DNA of 64,000 bases. Source: Physella acuta (lineage: Eukaryota > Mollusca > Gastropoda > Physidae). How positions within the stretch are numbered: the stretch's first letter is position 1; every line of letters starts with the position of its first letter. Position numbers and translations under genes: made by a program. The stretch is from NCBI RefSeq assembly GCF_028476545.1, contig NW_026731947.1:122977-186976 (forward strand), written 5' to 3'. The notes below the pieces were generated by a model, which searched no databases, was not told the DNA's origin, and worked only from the letters and a program-made list of their open reading frames with translations. Positions 1 to 11,088 of the stretch are shown piece after piece.

Positions 1-540
1 CGTGACCTTGTTGTCTTCTAGCAACTAGAAGTGTGCGCAATTCAATATCTCATGGCTGAATTTGATCCATCGACCTTATTCAACGGTAAATTTTAATACT
101 TTGTTTTTTATTTTTTATTTTTTGTTTATAAGATGTTTGAAATTATTTTGTTGAAACCACTATCAGTTTATGGAACTACTTAAACCGTTATCAGTTTACG
201 GAATAACAATTTTTTGTATATAGCTCCAACAACAAATTGACTTTTTTTTATAACAACTATGACTTTTCCTATTTTAGATTGATTATTTTCTTTTTTTTTA
301 AATAAACATTGCCATGTTTTACTCCCAGGTCACCACGAAGTAGAGGTGTGCCATGAAGGAAATGATTCTGGAAAATTCTACAACTGTACAAAAAATCCTG
401 GCCACTCGGGTTTCATCAAGTTCAGTGAACTCAGCCTAGAAGACCTACCCAGCTGCTACCAAGAGCAGGATATAGAGAGGTTGCACGTGATGTCATGGAT
501 TTGTAACCATGTAAACGTCCGCCATTTTGGGTCTACATTC

Positions 541-2704
541 AAAATGGTGGTCTGCACTGTGAAAGGTTGTAGTTCTCGCTATGGAAATTGTAAAAAGGCG
601 TTTCTTTATTTCGACTGCCTAAAGTTATATTACACCTAGGTGAAACAGATCGGCAGTTAACTGAACGTAGACGTCGTACATTTTTGGCCAATATTTACCG
701 AAGCGGTGTGAGTGAAGCAGCTGCAAACAACATTCGGATCTGTTCTCGACACTTTGTTTCAGGTAAAGAGTTAAATGATTTACCTTTAATAAAATGTTAG
801 GTCATCGCAAATACTAATATATCGAAAGTTATAAAACGTAATTTGTATTAGAGTCTAGTCTCGTGAATATATATAGTCAATATTCGATATATTGTATAGT
901 AATATATTGTATTATTTTACCATACTCATATTGACGAGTCTAGCTAGAGTAAGGCCTAGCTGGGTAGCTAGATCTAGTTAAATACTCTATCTACAACTAC
1001 TACTAGATCTAGTACTGAAACTTATCAACTGTCTAATTATTATTTAACTAATTATAGTCTCATAAACACTTATAATATATGATAAGCCTAAAAACTTTAC
1101 TATTGTATTACGGCATAAATAATTTTTTTTGGTTTCTGCAACTGAAATTATTGGAAACAAATTGGGTCACAGGTTACACTAGTTCTAGGTTAGGCAGACA
1201 TAGAACTCTAGGATTAACTAATTATTACTTAAATTAACTTTACAAAATTTACACTAGATTCTAAATATTTTATCAGAGTAAATAAAGAATAGTAAGTAAT
1301 AGATCTAGTAGACTTAAATATAACTTTATTTTTTAAACTGTATATCATATTGAGTCTAGTAATTATTAATAACATATTATATATATTATAGTTAGTCATA
1401 TTTCTCATATTTGGATAAGCTTTTTAAAAGTAGGCCCTCTATTCACGTGTAGTCTTTTTAAAAAAAATATTCTATTTATCCAGGTAGACCAGCAAACTTC
1501 AGAGATGAAACAAATGTTGACTGGGCTCCCACTCTGTTCCTTGGACATGATAATATTTCTATGGCAAAAGTGAAGTTATCAGTCGAAAGACACACACGTA
1601 CATTAGAGAGACAAGCAAAGAAACGTGCCTATGAAGCTGCAGAGGCCCTTTTGGTACTACCATTGGGCAGTTCAACAAATATCCAGTGCTTAAATAATCA
1701 AACAGCCAATACTTCCCCAGTGGATATGGGTGAAGGTAATTCAACCATTACTTCCCCAGTGGATATGGGTGAAGGTAGTTCAAATATTCAGTGCTTAAAT
1801 AATCAAACAGCCAATACTTCCCCAGTGGATATGGGTGAAGGTAATTCAACCATTACTTCCCCAGTGGATATGGGTGAAGGTAGTTCAAATATTCAGTGCT
1901 TAAATAATCAAACAACCAACATTTCCCCAGTGGATATGGGTGAAGGCAATTCAAATATTCAGTGCTTCAATAATCAAACAAACCACACTTCCCCAGTGGA
2001 TATGGGTAAAGATAAGGCAAATATTCAGACAGTCAACAGCCAGTAGAATTTTTGAGAAATGGGTTCGCCATATGGCTCACAACCTTAGACAATTTATAGT
2101 GTGGCCTGAAAGGGAGGACATACAAAAAACTATGCCTAATTGTTTCAAGCGTTCCTTTGGTGCAAACACAGCAGTTATTATTGATTGTTTTGAAATTTTT
2201 ATTGACAAACCATCAAGTCTAGCTGCTAGAGCAATCACCTGGTCACAATATAAACACAATACCATTAAATTTCTTATAGGCATCACTCCACAATGTACTA
2301 TATCTTTTATATCTAAGGCTTGGGGTGGTAGGGTTAGTGATAAATACTTAACAGAAAATTGTGTCATTTTAAACAAACTTTCACCTGGAGATTTAGTTTT
2401 GGCTGATAGGGGATTTACAATAGCAGATAGTGTTGGGCTTTATTGTGCAAAGCTTGCTATTCCTGCTTTTACAAAGGGAAAAAAACAACTATCAGCTTTG
2501 GAAGTGGCTGAGACAAGAAAGATTGCAAATGTTCGGATTCCTGTAGAAAGGGTTATTGGGTCAGTTAGACAAAAATACAAAATTCTAAGTGACACTTTAC
2601 CACTGGATTATTTAAATGAAAAGGGCAATCCTTTAATAGATGATATAGTGACCACTTGTTGTGCATTGATTAATCTTTGTCCAGCTATTGTGCCTTTTGA
2701 TTAA
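541..2704 (+). pseudogene. THAP-domain DDE_Tnp_4 transposase of the ISL2EU element (decayed)
   Basis: Cut-and-paste transposase. The THAP zinc finger starts MVVCTVKGCSSRYG at 541. After a one-base loss in an A-run near 592-596 the frame shifts and continues GVSLFRLPKV, then ICSRHFVSG with a donor at 763 (GTAAAG). The next exon starts at 1484 and completes the THAP tail (GRPANF, then DWAPTLFLGH). A Gly/Asn/Ser-rich tandem repeat follows (1678-2043) and ends in a stop at 2044-2046. The DDE core is in another frame from about 2026: [10 protein letters not shown] (end of the helix-turn-helix), WPERED, first Asp in VIIDC, second Asp in LADRGF, Glu in VERVIG, and the C-terminal motif [10 protein letters not shown] typical of these transposases. 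Most of the helix-turn-helix segment is missing at the frame change. The triad is intact, but the gene needs at least two frame changes, so it is a pseudogene. Confidence 0.82.
1678..2043 (+). repeat. In-frame coding minisatellite in the THAP transposase linker
   Basis: Protein-level tandem repeat built around [10 protein letters not shown] 35-residue higher-order unit (22 aa [20 protein letters not shown]-type block plus a 13 aa [13 protein letters not shown]-type block) occurs twice and is followed by two diverging 22-aa blocks. The repeats keep frame between the THAP domain and the DDE core, which suggests expansion while the gene was still coding. Confidence 0.85.
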
Positions 2705-3710
2705 TTTGAGTATTTAAAAATGCCATTTATTGTTGTCAGCACAATTTATTGTTACCAGGTTGTATTTTAATATTTAATAAAAAATAAAAACACATTTCAT
2801 ATTTCATTTTTATTTTAACTTATTCAGAGTAGGCTTATTTCTTTTTGTCAGTGGTAAGCCAACAGCTTTAGTAATGCCAGATGCCTTTTTATTGGTATAA
2901 TAGCATGCCAACAGTTCAGGCAATATAATTTTCTTAAAAAATTCTGCTGCCTTAACAGAGATGCTTGACCACAAATTACTGTCAAAAAAAATTCTTTCTA
3001 TGTAAACATCTTTTGTTGTCCATATGACAAAATCAGCATATGAAGACTTGGTAGCTGCCATTTGGGTCTGGATTTGATAGTAGTAGCGGTGCGTGCTACG
3101 TAATTGTTTATTTGGTCCCAGACCAAGGTTTTTGGCCTCCTTATTGGATATGTCACTCAACATTTTCTCCTTAGTGCACACCTTGTCCACAGCAGTCACA
3201 GGTAACCAGACCATCTGGAGAGGCTCCTATGTAGTGCATTTCAGGATGAATTACTAGTCCACTGCAGTGGGCAGCCAAAATAACTCCAGTTTGTTGACAA
3301 AAAAGCCATGGCTCGACTGGCTTTTCTGCTGCCTTCTGTGAATGCTTGACCTGCAAAATAAGACAAGTATTAATTAACAAATTGAGGCTATAACATAAAC
3401 ACAAATCAAACTGTTGTAGCTGATTAAAAGGAAAAATAATTCAAGCTAGAAAACATTGGATTATTAGAATCAACAAAAATGTACAGGTCCTAAAAAGTTT
3501 GGTACCTTATAGTGGTACTAATTTTCTATTTGATTTTTTTATTTTATGAATGGGCTCATCATGGGTTTACCATCATGGTTTTAAGCATGGTAAACCCATA
3601 CCAAATGTTGCCATCAACTACCACTGAGCAGAACAAGTCACCAAATTTAATGTAAAATTAGTGTTTATTTTATGTGAGAATGGTTTAGAATAATCATCAA
3701 TATTTATTAT

Positions 3711-4461
3711 TGTAGTGAATTTGTTAGAAATCAGTCAATTGTGCTTAGTAGGGCAAGAAGAAAAATTCATATCTTAATAAATAGTTGTTATTATAGCATG
3801 AAAATTGGAAGAACTATTAGGCTAAGCTTGATCTTTAATTAGAATATCTTAGTGTTAGTTAGGAGCAAGCCGATATTATGTAAATCTACTTTAATTAGGT
3901 GTATTTGATTATATTTTTACAATATTTGCATGTTTGAAGTATTATTGTTGAAGAACAATTTATTGATGTTTATTGTAATTTGTATCAGTGTAAAGGGAAT
4001 TGTCTGTGGTTTCAGAGATAAGCTTATTAGAATTTTAGGAGATCGCGTTAAGTTTTTATATAGGGTTATTTGGGGTCGGTTAGCACAAAAGCGGGAGAAA
4101 TTTTCACAGGTAAGCGTTAGAATTCGTGCCAAGAGCAAGGTGTCATCCGAGACGCTCGCGGGTGGGGTATATAAGCCGGTGCGTTAGCCTTAGAGGGGAT
4201 GGAGAAACGACGGCCCTAGTCAGTAATTTATGCAGCACACGTATTGGCGCTATAGTCTTGTTAGATGCGCGCTACACAGACAATTCCCGCTCAAGAAAGA
4301 TAGTCAAATAAAGATTTGCAGAAGACGGCTTATTCTTCATTCTTGATCGTCTGTGACTGTGACTGAGAGTGAGAAATAGAAGAGAAGAAGAACGTTGCAA
4401 TTGATAGAAGCAAGAATATTACAATAGAACAGCCTATTTTGAGAGCAGTAAAAACGTTACA
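3711..4461 (+). repeat. Left (5') LTR of the Gypsy element
   Basis: 751 bp, TGTAGTG at the start and GTTACA at the end. Contains TATAAG (4169-4174) and AATAAAG (4309-4315), plausible promoter and poly(A) signals. Appears identical to 7623-8373. Confidence 0.9.
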
Positions 4462-7400
4462 TTTGGTGGCAGCGAAAGAAACGATCTTTAACACGCAACC
4501 AGAGAGACTGACAGCAGGCCAGTTAATACAGAGGACAAACATGGCAGAGATTGAACTACAGGCTCAAATAAGAAACTTGCAAGAAACGATTAAAGAACTC
4601 AGAATCGCTAGACAAGATGAGCGACCATTAAGTATGAACCAGGCGTTACCACAATACGACGGGTCAGCGCCATTTCAAGTGTTTTGGAACAAATTTCAAG
4701 CAATATCTCGCATTAACAGCTGGAATGAAGATAGACAGCTACTGCATCTACCAGCTTGTTTGGAGGGGAGTGCGGCCAACTTTGCATTTCTTGAACTCAC
4801 TCAAGTTGACCGAGCAACGCTTGGAACGTTTGTCGCAGCACTGAGCGCGAGATTTGACACCAGGGTGGGCACCGCTACACATCTGACCCAGTTAGAAAAT
4901 AGAAAGATGTCAGCAAGGGAGACAACCGCTGAATATACGTCAGATGTTAAACGACTGACGGCCATGGCTTTCCCGTCAGCTGACCAAGCAACAAAAGCAA
5001 CAGTTGCACTGCGTTATTTTCTCAAGGGGCTACAAGATCCTCACCTCGCAGGTATCATTGCCGCCCAGCGCCCAATTAGCACAGATGAGGCCAGAAACAT
5101 TCTGGACGAATACCTCAGTGCTAGAGACTGCACAACAAAAACAAAAATGTGTTCGGTGCAGGAGCAGAGCCAGTTAGATAGCCTACAGCAGGAGGTGAAA
5201 AGACTACAAGAGATGGTCAGAAGCAATCAACGCAGGCCCAATGACCCTGGATGCTACACTTGTGGGGGCAGACATTTGGCTAGGAATTGCCCTAGAAGTC
5301 ATCGGAATCAAGAGATTAACCAACGAAGGTCGAGTAATGGAAATACATACAGTTATCAAGCCCGGCCAACCCAATCTACAGCCAGAATAAATGAAATCCG
5401 ACAGAATGATACAGATAACAATGATGAAAATCTTTTAGGCCTTAACTTTCTGAAAGTAAAAGCCGCGGCAAGCAACAAGCAAGTGGACGTGCCAACAGAG
5501 ATTTCAATCCGTAGTGTTGTCCCCGGGTGTTCAGAAGTGGTGACTGTAACGGTAGCAAGACACAACATGATGTTTCTGGTAGACACGGGCGCTGCTGTCA
5601 CTGTCATGTCCACAAGAGCCTTCAACAAGTTACCACAAGCTATTAGAAACAAACTTCAACCCATGGACAAGAAGGTCTCAGTACAATCTGCAGGGGGTGA
5701 CAAAATAAACTGTCTAGGCACATGTACAGTAGATATGAGAGCTGGCAATGTTGTCACAAAGTGGACAACAGTCATAGCTGACATTGAGGAAGATGGTTTC
5801 TTGGGGATGGACTTCCTAATGAAACATGAGTTTCAATTTTCGGCTAAAAAGGGCTTATACCTCAATGGTAGAAGAGTCCCGACACAGACCAGAGGCAGAG
5901 AAAAGATGTTCAAAGAAGAAGACCAAAAATGGCGGTCCAACTTCTACAACTTTAATGACGCAGTTCCAAGAAGCACACAAAATACACATAGAGTGGCACC
6001 AGTTGCCGCAATATTGAAAGCTTCTATTACAGACCAGAAACATGATCGATTCTATCTGCGGAAGGGTCTACTGTTCTCCCAGCAGGAAATTCGGAAGGCA
6101 CAAAATGGTGATCATATTTTGAAGAAGTGTATTTCCTGGGTGCAGAACGAACAGAGGCCTGAACAGAGGGAGTTAACCGCAGAAGGCCGGGAACTCCGCT
6201 ATTACTGGCTGAATTTTAACAGACTGACACTTGCAGATGGCATATTATGCTGGAAGTGGGTGACAAAAGAACGGAAGACAGAACTAAAGGTGATAGTGCC
6301 ACATCTCCTAATGTCTAAGGTTCTAGACAAGTGTCACAATAACAAGGGCGCCAGACATGTTGACATTCAAAACACATTAGCCAAGGTACAAGAATATTAT
6401 TTTTGGTTTAGAATGAAACATGAGGTCACCAACTGGGTGAACTGTTGCGAGAGATGTCAAGTTAGGCAACAACCTGGTGAGAAGACAGGAGGCCTACACG
6501 AGAGGAACAAAAGAGACTACGACCTCAACATTGTCTCCAATGACTACAATGTTGGAGATGTAGTGTTGTGTCTAGAGGAGGCGAGGAAAGTAGGCGTGAG
6601 TAGGAAGCTTGCTCCCAGACACTGGAAAGGTCCATACGTCATAAGAAGAAAACTAAGTGACCTTCTCTTTGAGATAGAGAACAAGGACAAAAAGACAAAA
6701 GTCGTGCACCACGACAAATTAAAGCCATTTCACCAACGGGAACCAACGAAATGGATCGTTGACTTACAACTCAAACTTCATCCCGATGGTGGTTCACCTC
6801 CACTGTCGGAATACTCAACGGACGATGAGACAGGCGACGAAGGTCAAGACACAGAGAGTCAGCTGTCAGAGAGAGGAAATGATCACAGGGCTGATGAAAC
6901 AAGCCCAAAACTAACTGTTACTACACACAACGACGCAAGGGGAAATACAAGACCCCAACGAGAAATCAAACGAACTCGTCGACTGTTGGATTAACAAAAA
7001 TGGAGCCTGTTAAATTGATAAGTATAGACTGTGTTCTGGATTATTTGGATAACGTGTGAATTCTTAAAATAGTGTTCTGGATTATTAGGATACCGAGTGA
7101 ATTCTTAAAATAGTGTTCTAAATTACTTAAATATCGTGTGAATTCTTAAATAATGATCTGGATTATTAAGATACCTTGTGAATTTTTGTAAAATCGGGTG
7201 TTTTTCATTACATTCCTGGATGTGAATGTATTCCGACGAAATGTAAGTAGATACAGTTTAACTTTGTGCTAGGACCAATATAGAAGATTTAGAACCATTA
7301 CAATTATGCTCATGGTTTGGTCTGTGAACATACCACAGGAACATTGAAATTATAAGATGTACAGATCTAACCAGAAGGAACGTAGACATTACAAATGCAA

Positions 7401-7622
7401 AACAAGACTGTATAATAACTTCATGTTAATCGATATTACAATGGAGCCAGTTTCTGGTTGTTGTTTTTTTAATTTGATCATTATGTTGCATTTTGATAAT
7501 TATAATGGATGTTTATGATGTATCATATTTATGAAGATGTGATTTAAGATGTCGAATATATAAAACCTTTAATAAATTAAATCAATTTTGAGGACAAAAT
7601 TCTTAACTTTGGTAGGGTCAAA

Positions 7623-8373
7623 TGTAGTGAATTTGTTAGAAATCAGTCAATTGTGCTTAGTAGGGCAAGAAGAAAAATTCATATCTTAATAAATAGTTGT
7701 TATTATAGCATGAAAATTGGAAGAACTATTAGGCTAAGCTTGATCTTTAATTAGAATATCTTAGTGTTAGTTAGGAGCAAGCCGATATTATGTAAATCTA
7801 CTTTAATTAGGTGTATTTGATTATATTTTTACAATATTTGCATGTTTGAAGTATTATTGTTGAAGAACAATTTATTGATGTTTATTGTAATTTGTATCAG
7901 TGTAAAGGGAATTGTCTGTGGTTTCAGAGATAAGCTTATTAGAATTTTAGGAGATCGCGTTAAGTTTTTATATAGGGTTATTTGGGGTCGGTTAGCACAA
8001 AAGCGGGAGAAATTTTCACAGGTAAGCGTTAGAATTCGTGCCAAGAGCAAGGTGTCATCCGAGACGCTCGCGGGTGGGGTATATAAGCCGGTGCGTTAGC
8101 CTTAGAGGGGATGGAGAAACGACGGCCCTAGTCAGTAATTTATGCAGCACACGTATTGGCGCTATAGTCTTGTTAGATGCGCGCTACACAGACAATTCCC
8201 GCTCAAGAAAGATAGTCAAATAAAGATTTGCAGAAGACGGCTTATTCTTCATTCTTGATCGTCTGTGACTGTGACTGAGAGTGAGAAATAGAAGAGAAGA
8301 AGAACGTTGCAATTGATAGAAGCAAGAATATTACAATAGAACAGCCTATTTTGAGAGCAGTAAAAACGTTACA
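7623..8373 (+). repeat. Right (3') LTR of the Gypsy element
   Basis: 751 bp, same termini and apparently the same sequence as the left LTR. Followed by the TTAT duplication and then by the rest of the ISL2EU intron. Confidence 0.9.
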
Positions 8374-9848
8374 TTATTAATATTGGATTAGTAAAATCCA
8401 AAAAAAATGGACAGGTCCTAAAAAGTGGGATACCTGCCTTATACTTATACCCTGCTTTCCCCTAAGTCATTTAAATATTTAGGTAAACATCATAAGACAT
8501 AATATTTAGTCTATTATAATAATATATTATATATAGATTCTAGTATAGAATTGACTTACTTTGGCAACAACGACGACTTTGCTTCCAAATTCTCTACATT
8601 TTGATTGGGACACAAGCCCATCCGTAAAGTATACATAGGACTTCAGGCTTTTATAGTTTCTCATCTTTTCCTGTGTCACTTTGTTGGTCGAAAACACTAA
8701 ATAGTTCACTATGTCCATGTTTTCAATTTTTGGCCAAATACTGATATCATCTACACGTTCTTGAAGTTGACGCTTATCACTAAGAAGATACGGATCTTCA
8801 ATGCATAAAAGTTCAATTTTTTAAATGTATTGTTCTTGCTCGGTAGGTGCGAGGCTTTTAACATAAGCTGAACACATTCTGGAACTAGTCTAACACAAAA
8901 CTGTACTGAAGACTCCACTGCCTAGCGCTTTTATATTAAAATAATTTATATACACCGGTTGTTAAGGCCGGCGTTAGGGCATCAACATGGCGGTCAACAT
9001 GGCGGCGGATGTAACATCACGTGGTTTTGGTCACGTGTGTGCAACCTCTCTATTCTTGAAACCATCCGGTGTCTGGGCGGGCTGGCCGTCAAGGTGGTGG
9101 TCAAGACCATCAGTGACCAGAGACCCGAGTTCTACCCTGGCACCAGGCACCAGTACCCGTTTTACGAGCAGCGGGGCACCGCCGTGCAGCGAGTGGGCAG
9201 CGGCAGGTTCTGGGGTCTGACCAAGTACTCAGAGCCGGAGAACCGGAGCTGCCCATGTCAGGAGTGCCGGACGGCTCAAAATCCCAAAAAAACTTGGGCG
9301 TACGTGATGATCGTCACCGCCGCGCATGTTGTGTACGATAAGAGCGAAGCGGAGAAGACGGTGTGTCTTGTGGACTACGACGATGAAAACAGCGACGTGT
9401 TTCATCTTTGCGGTCATGACGTGGGGGAAGTCTGCGTTGAAGAGGACAGGAGTAATTTAATCTGCGTCACGCATGATGCAGATTTGGTTGAAAAATTCGA
9501 AAAAACCTGGTCAGTTTTCATGGAGCTGTTTAAAACTCTAAACCGGAAATACGAGGATTACAGTGCGCTGGAGAACAAGTTAACGGTCGTCGTGTCTCAC
9601 CCTCACGGAGGGGTTAAACGGGTGTCGATAGGTCAGTGGGTTCACAGGTTAACAGTCAAAGGTCAAAGCAACCGATTCTGTTACACTGCCTGCACTTGTC
9701 CTGGAAGTAGTGGGGCGTTTGTCTTCATCCTGGGGATGAAGGGCTGGTGGTACCACCACGTCCACAGTGGGACTAGCTTAGGGTTTAACTACAGCGGGAC
9801 TGGTTGTGGCTTTTGATCTTATCCTCTTCCTTCCGTTATCACCCGTTT

Positions 9849-9944
9849 AATAGGGCTGGTAAGTAGGTCACCAACCAGCTCTATGTCTCATGCAGGTTTT
9901 AGTGAACCGTAGAACTGGTTGGTGACCTACTTACCAGCCCTATT
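9849..9944. repeat. Perfect 30-bp inverted repeat (hairpin) downstream of the protease
   Basis: Arms 9849-9878 (starts AATAGGGCTGGTAAGTAGG) and 9915-9944 are exact reverse complements with a 36-nt loop. It starts 33 bp after the protease stop codon. It could be a small foldback element or an inverted duplication; it codes for nothing evident. Confidence 0.9.
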
Positions 9945-9945
9945 T

Positions 9946-9980
9946 GAGGCCTAACTACACCGGAACTGGATGTTCAGATA
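9946..9980 (+). other. Diverged duplicate of the protease C-terminal codons
   Basis: GGCCTAACTACACCGGAACT (9948-9967) reads GLNYTGTGC and matches GFNYSGTGC at the end of the protease (about 9781-9813), just beyond the hairpin. The hairpin therefore lies between two copies of the gene's 3' end. Confidence 0.6.
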
Positions 9981-11088
9981 TTAAAGTGGGGGGAGGATGG
10001 CGGAGCAAACTTGAGAAAAATATTTCTCTTCAAAAGACTGCAACTCGTGAAACATGGTATAATGAACGATGAGAACACGGGATTGAAGAATCTCCAAGAT
10101 GTCGCTTTTAACATCTGTTTGACACATCAAACCGTTGTGAGGTCGTTCACGGTTGGAGATCGATAAATGTTAGGGTTCAATGAACGCTGTCAGGCCAGCC
10201 TTCAGCAAGTCCGTGTAACTACACAGTGTCCGTTCTTCTACTATTAGAAATAGCAGGTAGCTTTTAAAGGTGATCAGTTACCTATGCGGAAGGGGGTGGG
10301 TTATTTGAAACTATGACTTTCAAAATGGCAGCTGTCTCACGTTAATGTATGTCTATGAAATGAGTATTTCTAAATGAAAGGATAACTTAGAATGCTTATG
10401 TTTATCTGATTAAGTCCCATCTTTTAAAATATCGTTCTTATGTTGTTATTGCTGTGCAGGCTGTAAAGAAAAAGCCGTTGGGCTGTGTATCTTATTTGGA
10501 AAAAAAAGGCGTAGGTTAGGCTTAAGCGGGGTAAAAATTTTAATGTTTTCGGTGAGGCCAACACATTTTTAAAACTTTAAAATTTAAACGGGTACATTTT
10601 GTGAGCAACACCGGGCACTTGCGCGCGATGATTTGTTTTCCCCAGCAACCTGTACCGCAAGAGAAGTCAAGCCCACCTTTCCGGATTTGTGTAAAATTAA
10701 AAGAGCCACGATTCGTCGTAAACTAGACTATAACCATTTGCTGTACTACCGTTGATTGTACATATTTTTACTAAATGTCCACTAGAAACCAGGGTAGTAG
10801 GCAGGTGAAAACGCATTCATTTACGAGAAAAAAATCTAGATCTACGGGAAAAAAAACGCCACGACTTCCCACTTTTCATCACTTTTGTTGTTTTCAAGCT
10901 CTTGCGTCTTGAGATGTTACTTCCTGATTTAAATAAACAGTAAGTAACTAAACCTACTCAAGGACCCGTTGTAGATTAGATCTAGATCTAGTTGAATATC
11001 TATTTTATTTACTATTTACTAGATCTAGTATTTAAATGACATATCACTCACTACAGGTTTTTGGGCACCTAGAATCTATGAACATTAC
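9981..11088. other. Intergenic, no gene recognised
   Basis: No long open frame, RNA gene or element with clear ends. Contains short TCTAGATC-type palindromes near 10,835-10,842 and 10,979-10,992. Confidence 0.6.

Larger units (their letters stand above)
3711..8373 (+). mobile_element. Ty3/Gypsy LTR retrotransposon, young but broken
   Basis: Two 751-bp LTRs start TGTA and end TACA and flank a 3.16-kb interior; TTAT at 3707-3710 and 8374-8377 is the 4-bp target duplication. A tRNA-type primer-binding site (TGGTGGCAGCG, 4464-4474) follows the left LTR. Parts seen from 4541 to 6994: gag with a CCHC knuckle (CYTCGGRHLARNCP), an aspartic protease (LVDTGAA), an integrase HHCC zinc finger and a chromo/SH3-like integrase tail (LAPRHWKGPY). 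The element looks broken, since not every part expected of the family is recognisable. The LTRs look identical, so the insertion is recent. It lies in an intron of the YqaJ gene. Confidence 0.88.
2810..8877 (-). pseudogene. YqaJ-type nuclease gene of the ISL2EU element (decayed, split)
   Basis: Accessory gene found with ISL2EU transposases. Exon 1 (8877-8560, - strand) starts MCSAYVKSLAPTEQEQYI, meets a TAA, and continues in the same frame with KIELLCIEDPYLL, DDISIWPKIENMDIVNYLVF and YKSLKSYVYFTDGLV. It ends at the donor GTAAGT (8559-8554). The acceptor TTTTGCAG ends at 3352 and exon 2 resumes VKHSQKAAEKPVEPWLF, then HYIGASPDGLVTCDCCGQG (YqaJ motif). A frame change follows, then HRYYYQIQTQMAATKSSYAD, FVIWTT, and a stop near 2810. 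The SWIM-like Cys/His middle and the segment that should carry the ExK catalytic residues after CDCCGQG are absent. The 5.2-kb intron contains the Gypsy insertion; without it the intron would be about 541 bp. Confidence 0.75.
474..9051 (+). mobile_element. ISL2EU-type DNA transposon carrying THAP-DDE and YqaJ genes
   Basis: Left end starts AGAGAGGTTGCACGTGA at 474; the right end, read in reverse complement from 9051, starts AGAGAGGTTGCACACACGTGA. Both ends are flanked by AT (472-473 and 9052-9053), the 2-bp duplication known for ISL2EU. Inside are a + strand THAP-domain DDE transposase (541-2704) and a - strand YqaJ-nuclease gene (8877 to 2810) that converge with about 105 bp between their stop codons. 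This gene pair is characteristic of ISL2EU. Both genes are damaged, so the copy is dead. A Gypsy element (3711-8373) sits inside it; without that the transposon would be about 3.9 kb. It landed within an exon of a host serine-protease gene. Confidence 0.85.
52..9816 (+). pseudogene. Trypsin-like serine protease gene, interrupted by nested transposons
   Basis: Host gene of a secreted-looking or cytosolic chymotrypsin-fold protease family; substrate unknown. Exon 1 is 52-85 (starts MAEFDPSTLFN; donor GTAAAT at 86). Exon 2 starts at 329 after CTCCCAG and runs to 473, then resumes at 9054 beyond the inserted ISL2EU element and ends at the TGA 9814-9816. Removing 474-9053 gives 34+145+763 = 942 nt, exactly 314 codons including the stop (313 aa), and the junction reads EQD-ILETIR in frame. 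Catalytic residues seen in the empty-site protein: His about 151 (TAAHVV), Asp about 201-203 (THDADL), Ser about 279 (PGSSG). The N-terminal part contains NPGHSGF. I recall similar proteins with NPGHSGF and TAAHV motifs from snails, as a multigene family. No signal peptide is evident. The present allele cannot encode an intact protein unless the insertion is polymorphic or spliced out. The protease call rests on motifs only. Confidence 0.75.

Noticed and set aside
8959-9053. Protease start codon at 8959 giving MLRPALGHQH.
   Set aside because: That part lies inside the ISL2EU right end; host homology begins at 9054 and the real start is at 52.
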